DNA of 64,000 bases from Paraburkholderia nodosa (GCF_001718195.1 NZ_MCNV01000006.1:186001-250000); one strand, 5' to 3'; shown: positions 25,952 through 36,476, numbered from the stretch's first letter. Notes: generated from the sequence alone by a model not told the origin. Made by a program: numbers and translations.

Positions 25952-27934
25952 TCAAAGACTGCGCTGGCGCAAGGCGCGCTGGAGGAAGCGCGCCGGATCC
26001 AGCTGGTCCGCGAGTTCCCGCTCCAGCGGCCACGGCTCGCCTTCCAGCTGGGACGCGATCAGCTCCGCCCCCAGTCCCGCCCACACGAGCCCGCGCGAGC
26101 CAAACGCATACGCGCCGTAGAGGCCGCTTGCGCGCGGCAGGTCGAGGGGCCATGCGCCGGCCAGACGCTGGGCGTCGCGGCGGGCGGCGTCTTCGTCGGC
26201 GAGCGCGCCGAGCATCGGCATGCGGTCGCTGGTGACGCAGCGGAACGCCACGCGGCCCGCGAAATCGCACTCGCCCTCGCGCTGGGCGGCGGCAAGCTCC
26301 GGGAGCATGTGCGCGACACGTTCGATGTTCTCGGTATGGCCGGCGGCGCGCAGCGCGTCGTCGGCGTCGTCGACTTCGTAGGTGGCGCCCGCGAGCGTAA
26401 CGCCGCCGTCGAGCGGCACCGCATAGCCCTCGCCGATCACGGGTACGCGCAGGTTCGCGAGCGGGCTGGGATCGACGAGCGTGAGCTGGCCGCGCACGAT
26501 GCGGGTGGGCGCATGCGCGAGCGCGGCGGCGCGCGAGGTGTCCTGGGCGTTGGCGAAGATCACCGCGGCTGCCTGGGCGACGAGCCGTCCGGCATCGTCG
26601 AACACCTGCCATTCACCGGATTCCTGTTCGCCGGCGCGGGCAATGTGACCGATACGCACACCGAAACGTGTCTCGACCTGCGCGCCGGGCAGCGCGGCGG
26701 CGAAGGCGCATTGGGCGCGGCAGAGCGTTGCCGGGTCGATTGCGCCGCCCTGCGGATAGAACCACCCGCCCTGATTGAGCGCGATGCCGGCCAGCGCCTG
26801 GGCTTGCTCGCGCGTGACGGCGCGCACGAATTCTTCGGGATAGCCGAACGATTCCAGCGCGGCGGCGACGGCGCGCGATTCGTCGTCAGTGGCGAGATGG
26901 AGCAAGCCGGCGTGCGAGCGCCTGGGCGCGTGGCCGGCGGCTTCGAGCGCGGCCCAGCGTTGCAGCGCGTAGAGAAACCCCGCGCGCGTGATGCGCGACG
27001 CGCTGCTGTCGTCACGCGAAATCAGCGGATGAAACACGCCGGCTGGATTGCCCGATGCCTCGAGCGCGGGCGCGGCGTTGCGTTCGACGAGCGTCACACG
27101 CCAGCCGCGCACGGCCAGCCGCTCGACGAGCGCGCAGCCGGCGAGTCCCGCTCCCACGACGACGGCGTGCCGCTCGCGCAGCGCAAGCGGCAGCGGCGGC
27201 TCGTAGCGGCGCACGCGCCAGCGCGGCGCGAAGCGTCCGACCAGCATCGCCCACTTGCCGTTGAAGCCTTCCACCTTGCGGTATTCGAAGCCGTTTTGCT
27301 CCAGCGCGCGCTTGACGTCGCCCGAACTGCTCCAGGTCGCGAAGGTGGCGTCCTCGCCGGCGATGCGCGCGAGCGCCTTGAAAATGGCCGGCGACCAGAG
27401 TTCGGGATTCTTCGCCGGAGCGAAGCCGTCGAGGTAGATCGCATCGGCGCGCATCCACATTTTGGGAAATACCTCGAGTGCATCGCCGAAAGCGAGCGTG
27501 AGCGTGACGCGTCCGCCCTCGAATTCGAGGCGATGGGTGCCCGGCACGAGCATCGGCCAGGTGTTCACGAGTTCGTGCGCGAGCGGCGCTTCGCGTGCGT
27601 GTGCAACGACTGCGTCGAGCGCACTTTTCAGGTCGTTGCGCGCGAACGGATGCTTTTCCACCGAAACGAAATGCAGGCGTTCGCAGCGCGCCGGGTCGTC
27701 GCGCCATGCCGACCACGTGGCGAGAAAGTTCACGCCCATGCCGAAGCCGGTTTCGACCACGGTGAAGATCCGCCTGTCTTGCCAGCGCTGCGGCAGCGCG
27801 TTGCCTTTCAGAAAGACGGCTTGAGCCTGTGCGAATGCGCCCGCAGTGCTGTGATAAACGTCGCCATAGATGGGCGAAAACGGCGTGCCGTCTTCCCGGA
27901 AGGCGAGCGTGGCGGGTGTCAGGGTGGCGGTCAT
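25952..27934 (-). CDS. mnmC: Bifunctional tRNA 5-methylaminomethyl-2-thiouridine biosynthesis protein
   Basis: Enzyme of 660 residues finishing mnm5s2U at wobble position 34 of tRNAs. The N-terminal methyltransferase half (about 1-240) has VVETGFGMGVNFLATW and DAIYLDGFAPAKNPELW. The C-terminal FAD oxidoreductase half (about 260-660) has AVVVGAGLAGCALVERLAVR and GNPAGVFHPLIS. The start MTATLTPATLAF at 27934 matches relatives; a frame open to 28147 adds non-homologous sequence. MnmE, encoded at 61972-63372, performs the first step of the same modification. Confidence 0.94.
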   Translation of the reverse strand: MTATLTPATLAFREDGTPFSPIYGDVYHSTAGAFAQAQAVFLKGNALPQRWQDRRIFTVVETGFGMGVNFLATWSAWRDDPARCERLHFVSVEKHPFARNDLKSALDAVVAHAREAPLAHELVNTWPMLVPGTHRLEFEGGRVTLTLAFGDALEVFPKMWMRADAIYLDGFAPAKNPELWSPAIFKALARIAGEDATFATWSSSGDVKRALEQNGFEYRKVEGFNGKWAMLVGRFAPRWRVRRYEPPLPLALRERHAVVVGAGLAGCALVERLAVRGWRVTLVERNAAPALEASGNPAGVFHPLISRDDSSASRITRAGFLYALQRWAALEAAGHAPRRSHAGLLHLATDDESRAVAAALESFGYPEEFVRAVTREQAQALAGIALNQGGWFYPQGGAIDPATLCRAQCAFAAALPGAQVETRFGVRIGHIARAGEQESGEWQVFDDAGRLVAQAAAVIFANAQDTSRAAALAHAPTRIVRGQLTLVDPSPLANLRVPVIGEGYAVPLDGGVTLAGATYEVDDADDALRAAGHTENIERVAHMLPELAAAQREGECDFAGRVAFRCVTSDRMPMLGALADEDAARRDAQRLAGAWPLDLPRASGLYGAYAFGSRGLVWAGLGAELIASQLEGEPWPLERELADQLDPARFLQRALRQRSL

Positions 27935-28397
27935 GAGGAACGCGAAGCCAGAGGTGAGGAGAAAACGGACAAGCAGCGCGGCTGGAAAAAGCGTGTGACG
28001 AAGGCGGATCGCGTTGCCGCAAACGCTTGCCGGGCCGGCGTTTGCGCGCATGCTGCGTTGGCGCGGCGCAACGCGTGCGGCGGGAAAAACGTCGCAGGCG
28101 GGGGGAATTGCGGTGGTGGACACCCCAAAAAGGTCTACAAGCTCCAAAAAACCCGCATTTCCCGCGCGAAATCTTCGAAACCCTTGTCGTTATTGGGTTT
28201 GCGCTGCGCTATCATAGCAAGCGCCGCCCAGGGAAGCGGCAGCACGGACGTTGCGGCATCAGACACACGCTAGTCGCCGCAACGCGAAAACGCCGGGGTG
28301 CTCCGGGTCCGTCGCTGCTCGACGGCGCGGCACGCGTCCGTATAATCGGCGCGTTCGCGCTGTTCGTGTCAACCTAAACACAGAAAGGAACTTCTCA
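27935..28397. other. Divergent intergenic region between mnmC and the HU gene
   Basis: No gene seen. A TATAAT at 28341-28346 is a good -10 element for the HU gene, 52 bases before its ATG, with no strong -35. The mnmC start region is GC-rich without an obvious promoter. Confidence 0.5.
28341..28346 (+). promoter_or_regulatory. Candidate -10 element for the HU gene
   Basis: Exact TATAAT in an otherwise GC-rich stretch upstream of the HU start. The sequence about 17 bases upstream (CTCGAC) is a poor -35. Confidence 0.4.
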
Positions 28398-28676
28398 ATG
28401 AATAAACAGGAACTGATCGACGCCGTCGCAGCACAGACGGGCGCTAGCAAGGCACAAACCGGCGAGACGCTGGACACGCTCCTCGAAGTGGTCAAGAAGG
28501 CTGTGTCGAAAGGTGATGCGGTTCAGCTGATCGGCTTCGGCAGCTTCGGTTCGGGCAAGCGCGCAGCCCGTACGGGCCGTAACCCGAAGACCGGCGAAAC
28601 TATCAAGATTCCCGCTGCCAAGACCGTCAAGTTCACGGCTGGCAAGGCGTTCAAGGACGCCGTCAACAAGCGCTAA
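28398..28676 (+). CDS. HU-family DNA-binding protein
   Basis: Nucleoid-associated protein of 92 residues, the usual HU length. [20 protein letters not shown] begins the dimerisation helices. [21 protein letters not shown] is the beta-arm DNA-binding signature, and the C-terminus ends [16 protein letters not shown]. The AGAAAGGAA ribosome site precedes the ATG at 28398. A strong terminator follows the stop, so it is monocistronic. It binds and bends DNA without strict sequence preference. Confidence 0.95.
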   Translation: MNKQELIDAVAAQTGASKAQTGETLDTLLEVVKKAVSKGDAVQLIGFGSFGSGKRAARTGRNPKTGETIKIPAAKTVKFTAGKAFKDAVNKR

Positions 28677-28698
28677 GGCATTGCCGCTTTAAGTTGAC

Positions 28699-28722
28699 AC
28701 CCGCCCCTGGCGGGTTTTTTTT
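28699..28722 (+). terminator. Rho-independent terminator of the HU gene
   Basis: The stem ACCCGCC/GGCGGGT (28699-28705 with 28709-28715) is followed by eight T. Confidence 0.9.
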
Positions 28723-28749
28723 CGCCTGCGAGGTGCATGCATCGCTGGC

Positions 28750-28786
28750 GAAAAAGCAAACGGCGCCGCATTTTTGCGGCGCCGTT
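28750..28786 (-). terminator. Rho-independent terminator of the CobW-type GTPase gene
   Basis: A perfect 12-bp stem AACGGCGCCGCA (28759-28770) pairs with 28775-28786 around a TTTT loop. On the minus strand it is followed by TGCTTTTTCG. It starts about 24 bases after the stop at 28810. Confidence 0.85.
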
Positions 28787-28809
28787 GTTCGTTGAGCGCG
28801 TCGTTCCGG

Positions 28810-30135
28810 TCACGCGGGACGGTGGACGATCTCGTCGTGATCGCCGTGATCATGATCGTGGTCGTCGTCGTCGAGCTCCCACGACGGGAACGGGTCGGCG
28901 TAGCCCAGCCAGGCTTCGGGGCCTGCCGCGTATTCCGCATCGTTGAGGAGGCATGCATCGAGCTTCGCGCGCCACGCGTCGCGCTCGAGATCGATGCCGA
29001 TCATCACCAACTCCTGGCGGCGGTCGCCGACGCTCGGGTCGTCGAGATCGCCTTGCCAGTCGGCGGCGATTTCCTTTTCGAGTTCGGCGTCCTGCGGCCA
29101 TTCCTCGCGCGGCAGCGCCGCCCACCACGTGCCCGCGGGACCGTGACGACACACGCCGCCCGCCTGCGAGAGCGTGCCCGTCACGTCGTTGCGCGTGGCG
29201 AGCCAGAAGAAACCCTTCGAGCGCAGCACACCCTTCCATTCCTGGTTGAGCAGCGCCCAGAAGCGCTCGGGATGAAACGGGCGGCGTGCGCGATACACGA
29301 AGTTGCTGATGCCGTATTCGTCGGCTTCGCTGCGCGGCGCATGCGCCGGATCGTGGCAATGCGCCGGGTCTTCGCAATGGTCATGCTCGTGCAGCGAGGC
29401 GAGCCAGCCCGGCGCGCTCGATGCCGCATCGAAATCGAAGCGGCCGGTGTTGATCACCTCCTCGAGCGGCACGTTGCCGAAGCGGCTCACCACCTGCACC
29501 GCGCGCGGATTGATGCGCGCGAGAATGTGCTGCAAGCGTGCGAGTTCGTCGTCGCTTACGAGGTCGGCCTTGTTGAGCACGAGCACGTCGCAGAACTCCA
29601 CCTGATCGACGAGCAGTTCGACGATCGCGCGGTCGTCTTCCTCGCTCGCTGCCACGCCGCGCTGCGCAAGCTGGTCGGCGCTCGCGTAGTCGCGCAGGAA
29701 GTTGAATGCGTCGACGACGGTGACCATCGTGTCGAGACGCGCGAATTCATCGAGCGCGATGCCGTCGTCGCCGGCGAACGTGAAGGTTTCCGCGATCGGC
29801 ATGGGCTCGGCCACGCCGGTCGATTCGATCACGATGGCGTCGAAGCGCTGGCCGGCGCGAGCCGGATCGGCGAGGCGCTGGATCTCGGTGAGCAGGTCGT
29901 CGCGCAGCGTGCAGCAAATGCAGCCGTTCGACAATTCGACCACGCGCTCTTCCACGCGCGAGAGTGCCGAGGCGTCACGCACGAGCGCGGCGTCGATGTT
30001 CACCGAGGCGAGGTCGTTGACGATCACCGCCACGCGCAGGCCTGCGCTGTTCGACAGGATATGGTTGAGCAGCGTGGTCTTGCCCGCGCCCAGAAAACCC
30101 GAGAGCACGGTGACGGGCAGTGGCGGCTGGTTCAT
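28810..30135 (-). CDS. CobW/COG0523 GTPase, probable zinc metallochaperone
   Basis: G3E-family GTPase of 441 residues. Walker [12 protein letters not shown] (11-21), the metal-binding CxCC motif (Cys72, Cys74, Cys75 in [11 protein letters not shown]), and NKAD for guanine recognition are all visible. A CobW C-terminal domain follows. Two His/Asp-rich stretches occur: [18 protein letters not shown] in the middle and [14 protein letters not shown] at the C-terminus, as in zinc-handling members such as ZigA/YeiR. The start at 30135 ([16 protein letters not shown]) fits the family. No Zur box was recognised upstream. Metal identity is inferred. Confidence 0.9.
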   Translation of the reverse strand: MNQPPLPVTVLSGFLGAGKTTLLNHILSNSAGLRVAVIVNDLASVNIDAALVRDASALSRVEERVVELSNGCICCTLRDDLLTEIQRLADPARAGQRFDAIVIESTGVAEPMPIAETFTFAGDDGIALDEFARLDTMVTVVDAFNFLRDYASADQLAQRGVAASEEDDRAIVELLVDQVEFCDVLVLNKADLVSDDELARLQHILARINPRAVQVVSRFGNVPLEEVINTGRFDFDAASSAPGWLASLHEHDHCEDPAHCHDPAHAPRSEADEYGISNFVYRARRPFHPERFWALLNQEWKGVLRSKGFFWLATRNDVTGTLSQAGGVCRHGPAGTWWAALPREEWPQDAELEKEIAADWQGDLDDPSVGDRRQELVMIGIDLERDAWRAKLDACLLNDAEYAAGPEAWLGYADPFPSWELDDDDHDHDHGDHDEIVHRPA

Positions 30136-30311
30136 CGCAGTTTGGTGCAGAAAGTGAGTCGGGAGGCGCGCCGCGCGAAAGGATCGAAATCCTCGTAAGG
30201 GTGCGGCGTCAGCCAGCATTTTGCACCATGCGCGCGCGCCACGCAGGGCACGCGTGCCGCCGCATTCAGGGCGCGAGCATGCTGTGAGCGCTCAGCACGC
30301 GCTCAAGCGCG

Positions 30312-30758
30312 CTATTGCATGAGATGCCACTTGCGCAGAATGTCTGCGATCTGCTGCGCGTAGAGGTCGCGCAGCGTCGGCGTTTCGGAATGGTAAGCGC
30401 CGACGGCAGCCCACGTGTTGCCGTACTTGTTCATCTTCTGGCGCAGATGCCACGCGGCGATATAGACGTTCTTGCACGGCTCCATGAGCGTGCTTTGCGA
30501 AATGCCGTACTGCGAGAGCACGGGCAGATGCACCGAATTGATCTGCATGACGCCGTAGTCGATCGAACCGTTCGCATTCCTGTGTACTGCGTCGGGACGG
30601 TTGTGCGACTCCTGCCAGGCAATGGCGCGCAGGATCAGCGGATTGACCTTCTGGTAGCGCGCGGCCTCGTCGAAACAATCCGCGTGCGCGAGCGTGCTGA
30701 CGCTCGCGGTGACGAGCACCACGGCGGCGGCAAGCGTAGCGGACCAGACGTTAGGCAT
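30312..30758 (-). CDS. Lytic transglycosylase domain protein (SLT, IagB-like)
   Basis: Secreted or periplasmic muramidase-like protein of 148 residues. The signal peptide is MPNVWSATLAAAVVLVTAS, with cleavage near AHA-DCF. The SLT core has the catalytic Glu in AIAWQESHNRPDAVHRN, then GSIDYGVMQINSVHL and WAAVGAYHS. It cleaves peptidoglycan locally, as do small transglycosylases attached to secretion and pilus machines. It is divergent from gspD, so a role in assembling the type II system through the wall is plausible. The start at 30758 is chosen over 30902 because of the signal peptide. Confidence 0.88.
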   Translation of the reverse strand: MPNVWSATLAAAVVLVTASVSTLAHADCFDEAARYQKVNPLILRAIAWQESHNRPDAVHRNANGSIDYGVMQINSVHLPVLSQYGISQSTLMEPCKNVYIAAWHLRQKMNKYGNTWAAVGAYHSETPTLRDLYAQQIADILRKWHLMQ

Positions 30759-31298
30759 GGCGACTCGCGCGGAAACTGACAAAAGGGCAAGCAAAAGACA
30801 AGCAAAAGGACAAGCCCGGAGACGAACGGCACAGCCTGCAGAATGACGCAATCTCTCGCGAGCCGGTCTGATTTCTGGCGCGCAATGCGGGAATTCCCAC
30901 ATAAAGACAGGGGGAAACGCGCGTTGGCCATCCTTCGGGCCGCTCGTATGATACCGGTCACTGATGACGCGTCAAGCTGGCTGCTCAGACAAGGCGCAGC
31001 GCTTCTAGCCAATTGAAGTCCACGCGCTCTCGCTCGCGAGGCATGCATGCTTACAAACAGCTTGGGATTACCGGCTGGCGCGGCTCGGCGATTAGAAGAA
31101 TTCCCCGGAGAGCCATTTTTTGTGACAAATTCGACACGAAAAACTGCTACTGTTTCATCTTTTGTTGACTGACGGACGTCCGGGCCGAGGAGAGCCGGCG
31201 TCGGCACTAGTCAGGAAAGCACAGGCGAATCGGCCCCACAGCCGTACGTCGAGGACGAATAGCCGCGCGCGTCTGCCGCTGGCTTCGATAAGACACCC
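30759..31298. other. Divergent region upstream of gspD
   Basis: 540 bp without a gene. It is AT-richer near 31105-31165, where the gsp operon promoter is likely to be. I could not assign specific -35/-10 elements. Confidence 0.45.
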
Positions 31299-33650
31299 AT
31301 GAGAAGAAATCGTATGGCTTTGCGTCGCGTCGCCACGGCGCTGCTCGTGAGCGGACTGATTACGGCACAGCTTGCCTATGCGCAGGTCACGCTCAATTTT
31401 GTCAACGCCGACATCGATCAGGTGGCGAAGGCAATTGGCGCCGCCACCGGCAAAACGATCATCGTCGATCCACGCGTGAAGGGGCAGCTCAATCTCGTCT
31501 CCGAAAACCCCGTACCTGAAGACCAGGCGCTCAAGACCCTGCAGTCGGCGCTGCGCATGCAAGGCTTCGCGCTCGTGCAGGATCACGGCGTCCTGAAGGT
31601 CGTGCCGGAAGCCGACGCCAAGCTGCAGGGCGTGCCGACCTACGTGGGCAACGCGCCGAGCGCGCGTGGCGACCAGGTGGTAACCCAGGTGTTCACGCTC
31701 AGGCACGAGTCGGCGAACAACCTGCTGCCGGTGCTGCGCCCGCTGATCTCGCCGAACAACACCATCGCCGCCTACCCGGCCAACAACACGCTCATCGTGA
31801 CCGATTATGCGGACAACGTGCGCCGCATCGCTTCGATCATCGCGGGTGTGGACTCGGCCGCCGGCCAGCAGGTGCAGGTAGTACCACTGCACAACGCCAA
31901 TGCGCTCGACATCGCGCCGCAAATCGCGAAGATGCTCGACCCGGGCGCGATCGGCGCCTCGGACCCGTCGCTGAAGGTGTCGGTCATCGCCGACCCGCGC
32001 ACCAATTCGCTGATGCTGCGCGCCTCGAACGCGCAACGCCTGGCCTCGGCGGTCCAGCTCTCGAAGCAGCTCGACGCGCCGACCAGCATGCCGGGCAACA
32101 TTCACGTCGTGCCGCTGCGCAATGCCGACGCCACGCAGCTCGCCAAGACGCTGCGCGGCATGCTCGGCAAGGGCGGCAACGATACGTCGTCGTCCGGCAA
32201 TGCGAACGGCTTCAACCAGGCAGGCAACAGCGGCGGCGGCGGCGGCATGTCGACCGGCACCTCCGGCACGCCGCCGCTGCCGTCGAGCTCGCTCAGCGGC
32301 GGTACGTCGTCGGGGAGTTCACTAGGCGGGGGCAGTTCGTACGGCAGCGGCGGTGGCGGCAGCAACGAAGCCCCATTCCTCGGCGGCGACAAGGACAAGG
32401 GCGACGAGAACCAGCCGGGCGGCATGATCCAGGCCGACGCGGCGACCAACTCGCTGATCATCACGGCGCCGGACGCGGTGTACCGCAACCTGCGCGCCGT
32501 GATCAACCAGCTCGATGCGCGGCGCGCGCAGGTCTATATCGAGGCGCTGATCGTCGAACTGAACTCGACCACCAACGCCAACCTGGGCATTCAGTGGCAG
32601 GTGGCGAATGGCAATTTGTACGCCGGCACCAATCTTTCCACCGGCAGCGGCAACAGCATCATCAACCTGACGGCCGCTGCGGCCGCCGACGCCAGCACCG
32701 GCGGCCTTGCAAGCGCGCTCGGGGCTTCCGGCCTCCAGCAGGGCCTGAACGTGGGCTGGATCAAGAACATCTTCGGTGTGCGGGGTCTCGGTGCCTTGCT
32801 GCAGGCGCTCTCGCAAACGGCCGACGCCAACGTGCTGTCCACGCCTAACCTCATTACGCTCGACAACCAGGAAGCGAAGATCGTCGTCGGTACGAACGTG
32901 CCGATCCAGACGGGGTCGTATTCGAACCTCACGAGCGGCACGGCGAGCACGGCGTTCAACACCTACGATCGTGTGGACGTGGGCCTGACGCTGCACATCA
33001 AGCCGCAGATCACCGACGGCGGCATCCTGAAGCTGCAGCTGTACACGGAAGACTCGGCGATCGTGACGGGCACGACCAACGCGACGACCAATCCCGCCGG
33101 CCCCGAATTCACCAAGCGTTCGATCCAGTCGACGGTGCTGGCCGACAACGGCGAGATCATAGTGCTCGGCGGCCTGATGCAGGACAACTACCAGGTCGCC
33201 AACAGCAAGGTGCCGCTGCTCGGCGACATTCCGTGGATCGGCCAGCTGTTCCGCTCGGAAAACAAGACCCGCGAGAAGACCAACCTGATGGTGTTCCTGC
33301 GTCCGGTGATCATCAGCGACCGCGACACGGCGCAGGCGGTCACGTCGAATCGCTACGACTATATCCAGGGCGTAACGGGCGCATACAAGTCCGACAACAA
33401 CCTGATCAAGGATCGCGACGACCCGGTCGTGCCGCCGATGCCGGTCGGCCCGAGCCAGGGCGGCTCCGCGCTGAACCTGTTCGACCTCGACCAGATGCGG
33501 CGTCAACAGGCGCTGGGCGTGCAGCCCGCGGCGCCCGCAAATCCGGCAAGCCCCGTGCAAATGCAGCCCGCCGCACCCGTGCAAACGGCGCCGGTCGAAA
33601 CCACGCCGGTGCAACAGGCGGCGCCTGCCACCACGCGGGTGCAGCCGTGA
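31299..33650 (+). CDS. gspD: Type II secretion system outer-membrane secretin GspD
   Basis: Secretin of 783 residues. The signal peptide is cleaved after AYA at residue 28. The N0 domain (VTLNFVNADIDQVAKAIG) is followed by N1-N3 repeats. A Gly/Ser-rich insertion sits in N3 (about 300-360). The secretin core has IYEALIVEL-type EALIVELNSTTNANLG, VLSTPNLITLDNQEAKIVVG and GLMQDNYQVANSKVPLLGDI. A Pro/Ala/Gln-rich tail ends the protein. It forms the outer-membrane pore. Start at 31299; an in-frame ATG at 31314 is possible. Its stop overlaps the gspE start. Confidence 0.96.
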   Translation: MRRNRMALRRVATALLVSGLITAQLAYAQVTLNFVNADIDQVAKAIGAATGKTIIVDPRVKGQLNLVSENPVPEDQALKTLQSALRMQGFALVQDHGVLKVVPEADAKLQGVPTYVGNAPSARGDQVVTQVFTLRHESANNLLPVLRPLISPNNTIAAYPANNTLIVTDYADNVRRIASIIAGVDSAAGQQVQVVPLHNANALDIAPQIAKMLDPGAIGASDPSLKVSVIADPRTNSLMLRASNAQRLASAVQLSKQLDAPTSMPGNIHVVPLRNADATQLAKTLRGMLGKGGNDTSSSGNANGFNQAGNSGGGGGMSTGTSGTPPLPSSSLSGGTSSGSSLGGGSSYGSGGGGSNEAPFLGGDKDKGDENQPGGMIQADAATNSLIITAPDAVYRNLRAVINQLDARRAQVYIEALIVELNSTTNANLGIQWQVANGNLYAGTNLSTGSGNSIINLTAAAAADASTGGLASALGASGLQQGLNVGWIKNIFGVRGLGALLQALSQTADANVLSTPNLITLDNQEAKIVVGTNVPIQTGSYSNLTSGTASTAFNTYDRVDVGLTLHIKPQITDGGILKLQLYTEDSAIVTGTTNATTNPAGPEFTKRSIQSTVLADNGEIIVLGGLMQDNYQVANSKVPLLGDIPWIGQLFRSENKTREKTNLMVFLRPVIISDRDTAQAVTSNRYDYIQGVTGAYKSDNNLIKDRDDPVVPPMPVGPSQGGSALNLFDLDQMRRQQALGVQPAAPANPASPVQMQPAAPVQTAPVETTPVQQAAPATTRVQP

Positions 33651-35143
33651 GCACGCCGCACGCGCCTGCGGCCACTGGCGGAGCGGACCGCGAGCCGCCC
33701 TCGCCGCTTGCCGCGCGCCTCGTGCCGTACGGCTTTGCGCGCAGCGGCCAGATTCTGGTCGCCCAGCAGCGCGCCGAAGGCCTCGAAGTGTGGATCAGCG
33801 AGCGCACTTCGCAGGCCGCCATCGCCGAGGTCGCGCGCAACTTCGGCGCGTTCGCGCTCGTGCGCGTACCGGCCGACGAACTCGCGCAGGCCATCAACCA
33901 GGCGTATGCGCGCCAGGACGGCAGCGCCGCGCAGGTGGTGGGCGAAGTGGAAGGCGAAGTCGATCTCTCGCGCCTCATGCAGGACATTCCCGAAGTGGAA
34001 GACCTGCTCGAGTCCGAAGACGACGCGCCGATCATCCGTATGATCAACGCGCTCCTCACGCAGGCCGCGCGCGAGCAGGCATCGGACATTCATATCGAGC
34101 CGTTCGAGAATGCATCCGTGGTGCGCTTTCGCGTGGACGGCACGCTGCGCGATGTCGTGCGCCCGAAGAAGGCGCTGCATGGCGCGCTGATCTCGCGTAT
34201 CAAGATCATGGCGCAGCTCGACATCGCCGAGAAACGCCTGCCGCAGGACGGCCGCATCACGCTGCGCGTGGGCGGGCGTCCGGTGGACGTGCGCGTGTCC
34301 ACGCTGCCCACGGGCCACGGCGAGCGCGCGGTGCTGCGTCTGCTGGAAAAAGACGCGCAGCGCCTGAACCTCGAAGCGCTCGGCATGGCCGGCGACACGC
34401 TCGGCAAGTTCGACCAGCTGATCGCGAAGCCGCACGGCATCGTGCTCGTGACCGGCCCGACGGGCTCGGGCAAGACGACCACGCTCTACGCCTCGATGTC
34501 GCGGCTCGAAACGGCTACGACCAACATCATGACCGTGGAAGACCCGATCGAGTACGACCTTTCGGGCATCGGGCAAACCCAGGTGAACGAGCGTATCGGC
34601 ATGACGTTTGCGCGCGCGTTGCGCTCGATCCTGCGTCAGGACCCCGACATCATCATGATCGGTGAAATTCGCGACCTCGAAACCGCGCAAATCGCCGTGC
34701 AGGCGTCGCTCACGGGCCACCTCGTGCTCGCCACGCTCCATACCAACGACGCCGCCTCGGCGGTGACGCGTCTGACCGACATGGGCGTCGAGCCGTATCT
34801 GCTCGCGTCGTCCCTGCTCGGCGTGCTCGCGCAGCGCCTCGTGCGCCAGCTCTGCCCCGTATGCAAGGAAGAACGCGTGGAAGACGACGGCAGAAAGCGC
34901 TGGCATCCGGTGGGATGCGATCGCTGCGGTCATTCGGGCTACGCGGGACGGCGCGGCGTGTACGAACTGCTGCTCATCGACGAGCCGATTCGCGCCCTCA
35001 TCCACCGCAATGCCGCCGATGCGGAGATCTTCGCGGCCGGCCGCGCGCAAGGCATGCGCACGCTGCGTGAAGACGGCGAGCGTTGGGTCGAAGCGGGCAG
35101 GACCTCGCTCGAGGAAGTGCTGCGCGTGACGGGCGGCGCGTAA
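33647..35143 (+). CDS. gspE: Type II secretion ATPase GspE
   Basis: Cytoplasmic hexameric ATPase of 498 residues driving pseudopilus assembly. Walker A GPTGSGKTT (270-278), Asp-box region MTVEDPIEYDL, Walker B IIMIGEIRDLETA and a four-cysteine zinc motif (Cys403, Cys406, Cys424, Cys427) are present. The start is GTG at 33647, which overlaps the gspD stop by four bases (GTGA). The frame is open back to 33233 inside gspD, but that sequence is not GspE-like. It docks to GspL and GspF. Confidence 0.96.
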   Translation: MSTPHAPAATGGADREPPSPLAARLVPYGFARSGQILVAQQRAEGLEVWISERTSQAAIAEVARNFGAFALVRVPADELAQAINQAYARQDGSAAQVVGEVEGEVDLSRLMQDIPEVEDLLESEDDAPIIRMINALLTQAAREQASDIHIEPFENASVVRFRVDGTLRDVVRPKKALHGALISRIKIMAQLDIAEKRLPQDGRITLRVGGRPVDVRVSTLPTGHGERAVLRLLEKDAQRLNLEALGMAGDTLGKFDQLIAKPHGIVLVTGPTGSGKTTTLYASMSRLETATTNIMTVEDPIEYDLSGIGQTQVNERIGMTFARALRSILRQDPDIIMIGEIRDLETAQIAVQASLTGHLVLATLHTNDAASAVTRLTDMGVEPYLLASSLLGVLAQRLVRQLCPVCKEERVEDDGRKRWHPVGCDRCGHSGYAGRRGVYELLLIDEPIRALIHRNAADAEIFAAGRAQGMRTLREDGERWVEAGRTSLEEVLRVTGGA

Positions 35144-35213
35144 TGCGCCGCACGACGGGCCGCACGATGAACCACCAGATGGACGCTCAATAAAAGCGAG
35201 GGCGATCAGCAAC

Positions 35214-36431
35214 ATGCCGGCATTTCGCTTCGAAGCCATCGACGCCACGGGCAAAGCGCAAAAAGGCGTGCTCGACGCGGACAGTGCACGCGGCGCGCGT
35301 GCGCTGCTGCGCGGCCAGGGCCTCACGCCGCTCGTAGTCGAACCCGCCGCGAGCCGCACGCGCGGCGCGCGCCAGCAACGGCTCGCGCTCGGGCGCAAGC
35401 TCTCGCAGCGCGAGCAGGCGATCCTCACGCGCCAGCTCGCGAGCCTGCTGGTGGCGGGCCTGCCGCTCGGCGAGGCGCTTGCGGTGCTCACCGAGCAGTC
35501 CGAGCGCGACTACATCCGCGAACTGATGGCGGCCATTCGCGCCGAGGTGCTCGGCGGCCATTCGCTCGCCAGTGCCCTCGAGCAGCACCCGCGCGACTTC
35601 CCGGATATCTACCGTGCGCTCGTGGCCGCGGGCGAGCATACCGGCAAGCTCGGCATCGTGCTGTCGCGCCTGGCCGACTACATCGAGCAGCGCAACGCGC
35701 TCAAGCAGAAGATCGTGCTCGCCTTCACGTACCCGACGATCGTCACGATCATCGCGTTCGGCATCGTCACGTTCCTCCTCAGCTACGTGGTGCCGCAGGT
35801 GGTGAACGTGTTCGCGAGCACGAAGCAGCAACTGCCCTTGCTCACCATCGTGATGATGGCGCTCTCGGGCTTCGTGCGGCAGTGGTGGTGGGCGGTGCTG
35901 ATCGCCGTGGCCGTGGTCGCGTGGATCGTGCGCTCTACCTTGCGCCGGCCCGGCCCGCGTCTCGCATTCGACCGCTGGATGCTCACCGCGCCGCTCGCGG
36001 GCAAGCTCGTGCGCGGCTACAACACGGTGCGCTTTGCGAGCACGCTCGGCATTCTGAGCGCGGCGGGCGTGCCGATCCTGCGCGCGCTGCAGGCGGCCGG
36101 CGAAACGCTCTCGAACAAGGCGATGCGCACGAACATCGACGAAGCCATCGTGCGGGTGCGCGAAGGCACGTCGCTGTCTCGGGCGCTTGGCAACACGAAG
36201 ACGTTTCCGCCCGTGCTCGTGCACCTGATCCGCTCGGGCGAGGCGACCGGCGATGTAACGACCATGCTCGACCGCGCGGCCGAAGGCGAGGCGCGCGAAC
36301 TCGAGCGGCGCACGATGTTCCTCACGAGCCTGCTGGAGCCGCTCCTGATCCTCGCGATGGGGGGCGTGGTGCTCGTGATCGTGCTCGCGGTGATGCTGCC
36401 GATCATCGAGCTGAACAACCTCGTGCAGTAA
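35214..36431 (+). CDS. gspF: Type II secretion inner-membrane platform protein GspF
   Basis: Polytopic platform protein of 405 residues. MPAFRFEAIDATGKAQKGVL is the standard GspF start. Two T2SSF domains (about 70-195 and 270-395) carry LTRQLASLLVAGLPLGEAL and ASTLGILSAAGVPILRAL. Three hydrophobic segments are visible, the last at IVLAVMLPIIELNNLV. GAGGGCGAT precedes the ATG. It couples ATPase GspE to the pseudopilus. It follows gspE by 70 bp and is convergent with gspC. Confidence 0.95.
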   Translation: MPAFRFEAIDATGKAQKGVLDADSARGARALLRGQGLTPLVVEPAASRTRGARQQRLALGRKLSQREQAILTRQLASLLVAGLPLGEALAVLTEQSERDYIRELMAAIRAEVLGGHSLASALEQHPRDFPDIYRALVAAGEHTGKLGIVLSRLADYIEQRNALKQKIVLAFTYPTIVTIIAFGIVTFLLSYVVPQVVNVFASTKQQLPLLTIVMMALSGFVRQWWWAVLIAVAVVAWIVRSTLRRPGPRLAFDRWMLTAPLAGKLVRGYNTVRFASTLGILSAAGVPILRALQAAGETLSNKAMRTNIDEAIVRVREGTSLSRALGNTKTFPPVLVHLIRSGEATGDVTTMLDRAAEGEARELERRTMFLTSLLEPLLILAMGGVVLVIVLAVMLPIIELNNLVQ

Positions 36432-36476
36432 GGCGTACGAACCGCACGAAGTCGCGTGAAGGCAGGCGCGCCGAAC